From Silicimonas sp963779765 (GTDB taxonomy: Bacteria > Pseudomonadota > Alphaproteobacteria > Rhodobacterales > Rhodobacteraceae), in contig CAVZZP010000002.1 of NCBI GenBank assembly GCA_963779765.1, positions 496,001-560,000 on the forward strand: a stretch of 64,000 nt of DNA, written 5' to 3'. Below the pieces are notes generated by a model. That model was given only the letters and a program-made list of their open reading frames with translations, was not told the DNA's origin and did not search any database. A program made the position numbers and the translations under genes. Shown piece by piece: positions 62,304-64,000 of this stretch (position 1 is the stretch's first letter; each line of letters starts with the position of its first letter).

Positions 62304-63072
62304 GTCGCCTCCGTCTCTGCTCATACCAGATCCCCAGCGCCATCTCATCGAGCAGAGGCGCGGCGAGCGAAGTAAGAAGGGCGGCGGCTACAGCGATCTG
62401 CACCGGCGCGGCCCCATGCCAGCCGCCGGCGAACAGGGTCACGAGACCGGCATAAAGCGCCCCGTTCAGCCAGCGCCCGAACAGCGTCGTGGCGCTGGTG
62501 ACCGGATCGGCCACGAGCAGCACAAGCACGATCCCCGCAACAGGCACCGCTGTCTGGGGCAACACCCCCATTGCCACCGCGCCGACTGCCACAAAGGCAG
62601 CGCTGGCGACGACACCGAGGGACATCGAGCCGGTCGCCACTCCGATGAGCGCCGCGGGTATGGCGGCCCATGTCACGGGCGCGGCGAGTTCGGGCCAGGG
62701 AAATCCGGGAAAGCCGAAGCCAAGGAAAGACAGCGTCACCACCGCCGGGTTCACCACGTTGCGGCCCCAGCCTCCGAACACCAACTCTCCCATCACCGCG
62801 CCAAAGCTGATGGCTAGGGTCAACCGAAACACTCCCAGCCCTTCCGGCGCCAGCATCGCGACCGCCAGAGCCGTGATCAGGAAAGCCACCGAGATCGGCT
62901 GCGCCCGCGCCAACAGAAAGACAAGGTTCCAGAACGCCAGCACGAGTGCGACAAAGCCGAGCCGCAGAAGTGCCTCGACGCCGCCGAACCACAACCAGAA
63001 CAGTGTCAACGGCAAGTAAGACGCCAGCAACATCAGCGCGACTGTCTCACGGGTCCAGATGCCGCGGGTCAT
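62290..63072 (-). CDS. nqrB: Na+-NQR subunit B, short form
   Basis: Large membrane subunit, but only 260 residues compared with about 410 in Vibrio: the first roughly 150 residues are absent. The conserved GGWGRNVVNPAVV segment, the FMN site region DPVTSATTLFGRWLNGALYAG and the end are present. The flavinylation pattern is S-A-T-T here instead of S-G-A-T. The start ATG 63072 overlaps nqrA by four bases, so truncation at the window or by frameshift is unlikely; it seems a genuine short lineage variant or RnfD-like form. Confidence 0.88.
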   Translation of the reverse strand: MTRGIWTRETVALMLLASYLPLTLFWLWFGGVEALLRLGFVALVLAFWNLVFLLARAQPISVAFLITALAVAMLAPEGLGVFRLTLAISFGAVMGELVFGGWGRNVVNPAVVTLSFLGFGFPGFPWPELAAPVTWAAIPAALIGVATGSMSLGVVASAAFVAVGAVAMGVLPQTAVPVAGIVLVLLVADPVTSATTLFGRWLNGALYAGLVTLFAGGWHGAAPVQIAVAAALLTSLAAPLLDEMALGIWYEQRRRRHGRS

Positions 63073-64000
63073 TCAGCGAACTCCGCGCGGACACGGTTGA
63101 GCATGTCACGTAGAGCCGCAGAGAGATGCATCTCGCCTCCAAGCACATAATCGGCGAGCGCCACGTCCTCCTCGAGAAGTGACAGAAGGCCCATTTTCAT
63201 TGCCGTTTCTTCGTCGCCGGACATCAAAGCCCGGACGAAGGCCACTGCAGGAAGCGCGTTTACAAACGCCTGTTCGATGGCTGCGTTTGGTATGACCGGT
63301 TTCGGTGCAGCCGAACGGGTCAGTGCGCCAATCAGCCAATGCGGTGGCGGATCTTCCCTCACCCTCGGCAGAACCGTGGCCTGCCGGTGGCGCGGTGCGA
63401 GCCAACGAGCCGGATGTCCGTCGAGCGGCGATCCCGACAGGACCAAGTGGGGACCCGGCTTCGTGACGCGGTGTGTCAGGCCGCGGAGGTCCGCGCCGGG
63501 TTGCGTGCGCACCAGTCGTCCTTCACGGAGCGCCGCCCCGCCTACGCTGACGAGGCGAGACATTGGCAGGATTCCGGTCGCGATCAATGACCCCAGATGA
63601 GCGACATCCTCGGCGTGGAGGTCCCAGACCGGCGACTCGATGCGGGCCGGGAAAAGTGTGTGGATGCGGAGCCCTGGCGCGCCTTGTGGATGGCGCGGAC
63701 CGCTGTCGACGGAGCGCAGACGACCGCGCCTGGGTGCGCCGTCGAAAAGCGGCGGCCCTGGCTGCTGGCAGACGAAGACCGGCCCATCCGTCAGAAGGGT
63801 CAGCGAGTGAAGCCCGCGTTCGAATGCCTCTTCCTGTCCTATGATCGCCAGACGCGGATCGGGCGCAAGCGGGGCCGTATCGGTGGCCATGACGAAAATG
63901 GCGGCGGGCCGTTCGTCCGGCCTCGGCATTCCGCCGAAAGGTCTGCGACGCAGCCAAGGCCAGAGCCCGGCGGTCTGCATCAGTCGGCGCAATCCCGCCT
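63069..64000 (-). CDS. nqrA: Na+-NQR subunit A (5' end off the window)
   Basis: Soluble peripheral subunit that contributes to the quinone side. The frame is open to base 64000; about 310 residues of an expected 440-450 are seen. Matches: LWPWLRRRPFGGMPRPDERPAAIFV, ATDTAPLAPDP, GLHSLTLLTDGPVFVC and GDEETAMKMGLLSLLEEDVALADYV (key motifs only). It is the first gene of the nqrABCDEF-apbE-nqrM-CBS run; its promoter lies outside. Confidence 0.92.
   Translation of the reverse strand, partial: AGLRRLMQTAGLWPWLRRRPFGGMPRPDERPAAIFVMATDTAPLAPDPRLAIIGQEEAFERGLHSLTLLTDGPVFVCQQPGPPLFDGAPRRGRLRSVDSGPRHPQGAPGLRIHTLFPARIESPVWDLHAEDVAHLGSLIATGILPMSRLVSVGGAALREGRLVRTQPGADLRGLTHRVTKPGPHLVLSGSPLDGHPARWLAPRHRQATVLPRVREDPPPHWLIGALTRSAAPKPVIPNAAIEQAFVNALPAVAFVRALMSGDEETAMKMGLLSLLEEDVALADYVLGGEMHLSAALRDMLNRVRAEFAE

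Overview
The window is GC-rich, densely packed alphaproteobacterial DNA. Gene content points to a Rhodobacteraceae-type (Roseobacter/Rhodobacter-like) heterotroph. It carries three TRAP transport systems plus part of a fourth, two multi-subunit molybdenum hydroxylases, a form II CoxL, overlapping GTGA/ATGA gene starts, and a short (58 residue) NqrM-like protein beside a Na+-NQR operon. The genus cannot be fixed from the sequence, and no mobile element or CRISPR array was found.

Layout, left to right. (1) 1-5240: end of a TAXI solute-binding gene, then a DapA-family aldolase/dehydratase, a frameshifted GntR regulator and a DctP-DctQ-DctM TRAP transporter. (2) 5319-5392: tRNA-Cys, followed by a probable MFS remnant. 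(3) 5804-9521: a PaoABC/XdhABC-like aldehyde oxidoreductase. 9604-9798: a DUF2892 membrane protein. (4) 9884-14155, minus strand: a form II CO-dehydrogenase-like set (coxM, coxL, coxS, coxG). (5) 14338-18471: a heavily frameshifted signalling module with a LuxR-type response regulator, a FIST (NosP-like) protein and a NahK-like hybrid histidine kinase. (6) 18542-21251: era, an unknown small gene, DUF1491 and rsgA. (7) 21352-25280: TesA-like esterase diverging from YbbA/YbbP-type ABC genes. (8) 25409-27768: polar amino-acid ABC transporter. (9) 27765-31435: a second TRAP system with a divergent GntR regulator. (10) 31469-34968: a ribose/xylose-type ABC importer. (11) 35169-41227: a membrane-anchored endonuclease/phosphatase-fold protein, pxpC-pxpB, and a fused TRAP permease with a TAXI binding protein. 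(12) 41434-48964: HWE-type histidine kinase, PLP decarboxylase + CysK-like enzyme + small cupin, a divergent CadC-like TPR regulator, and pirin. (13) 49028-57273: a metal/copper-related stretch (DUF411, CopA with a textbook CueR-type promoter, VTT protein, DUF302, a deleted multicopper oxidase, cytochromes c, a K+-channel-like gene, DUF305), several members broken. (14) 57458-64000, minus strand: Na+-NQR operon nqrABCDEF with apbE, nqrM and a CBS protein.

How it fits together: most genes serve uptake and oxidation of small organic acids, sugars, amino acids and aldehydes. Electrons feed into a respiratory chain with a sodium pump. In all three complete TRAP loci a perfect GC hairpin sits directly after the binding-protein gene and before the permease genes. 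About 25 apparent single-base or few-base indels interrupt otherwise well-conserved genes, at least 14 of them between 14.5 and 17.8 kb. They are either real decay or sequence error and should be verified before any function is declared lost.
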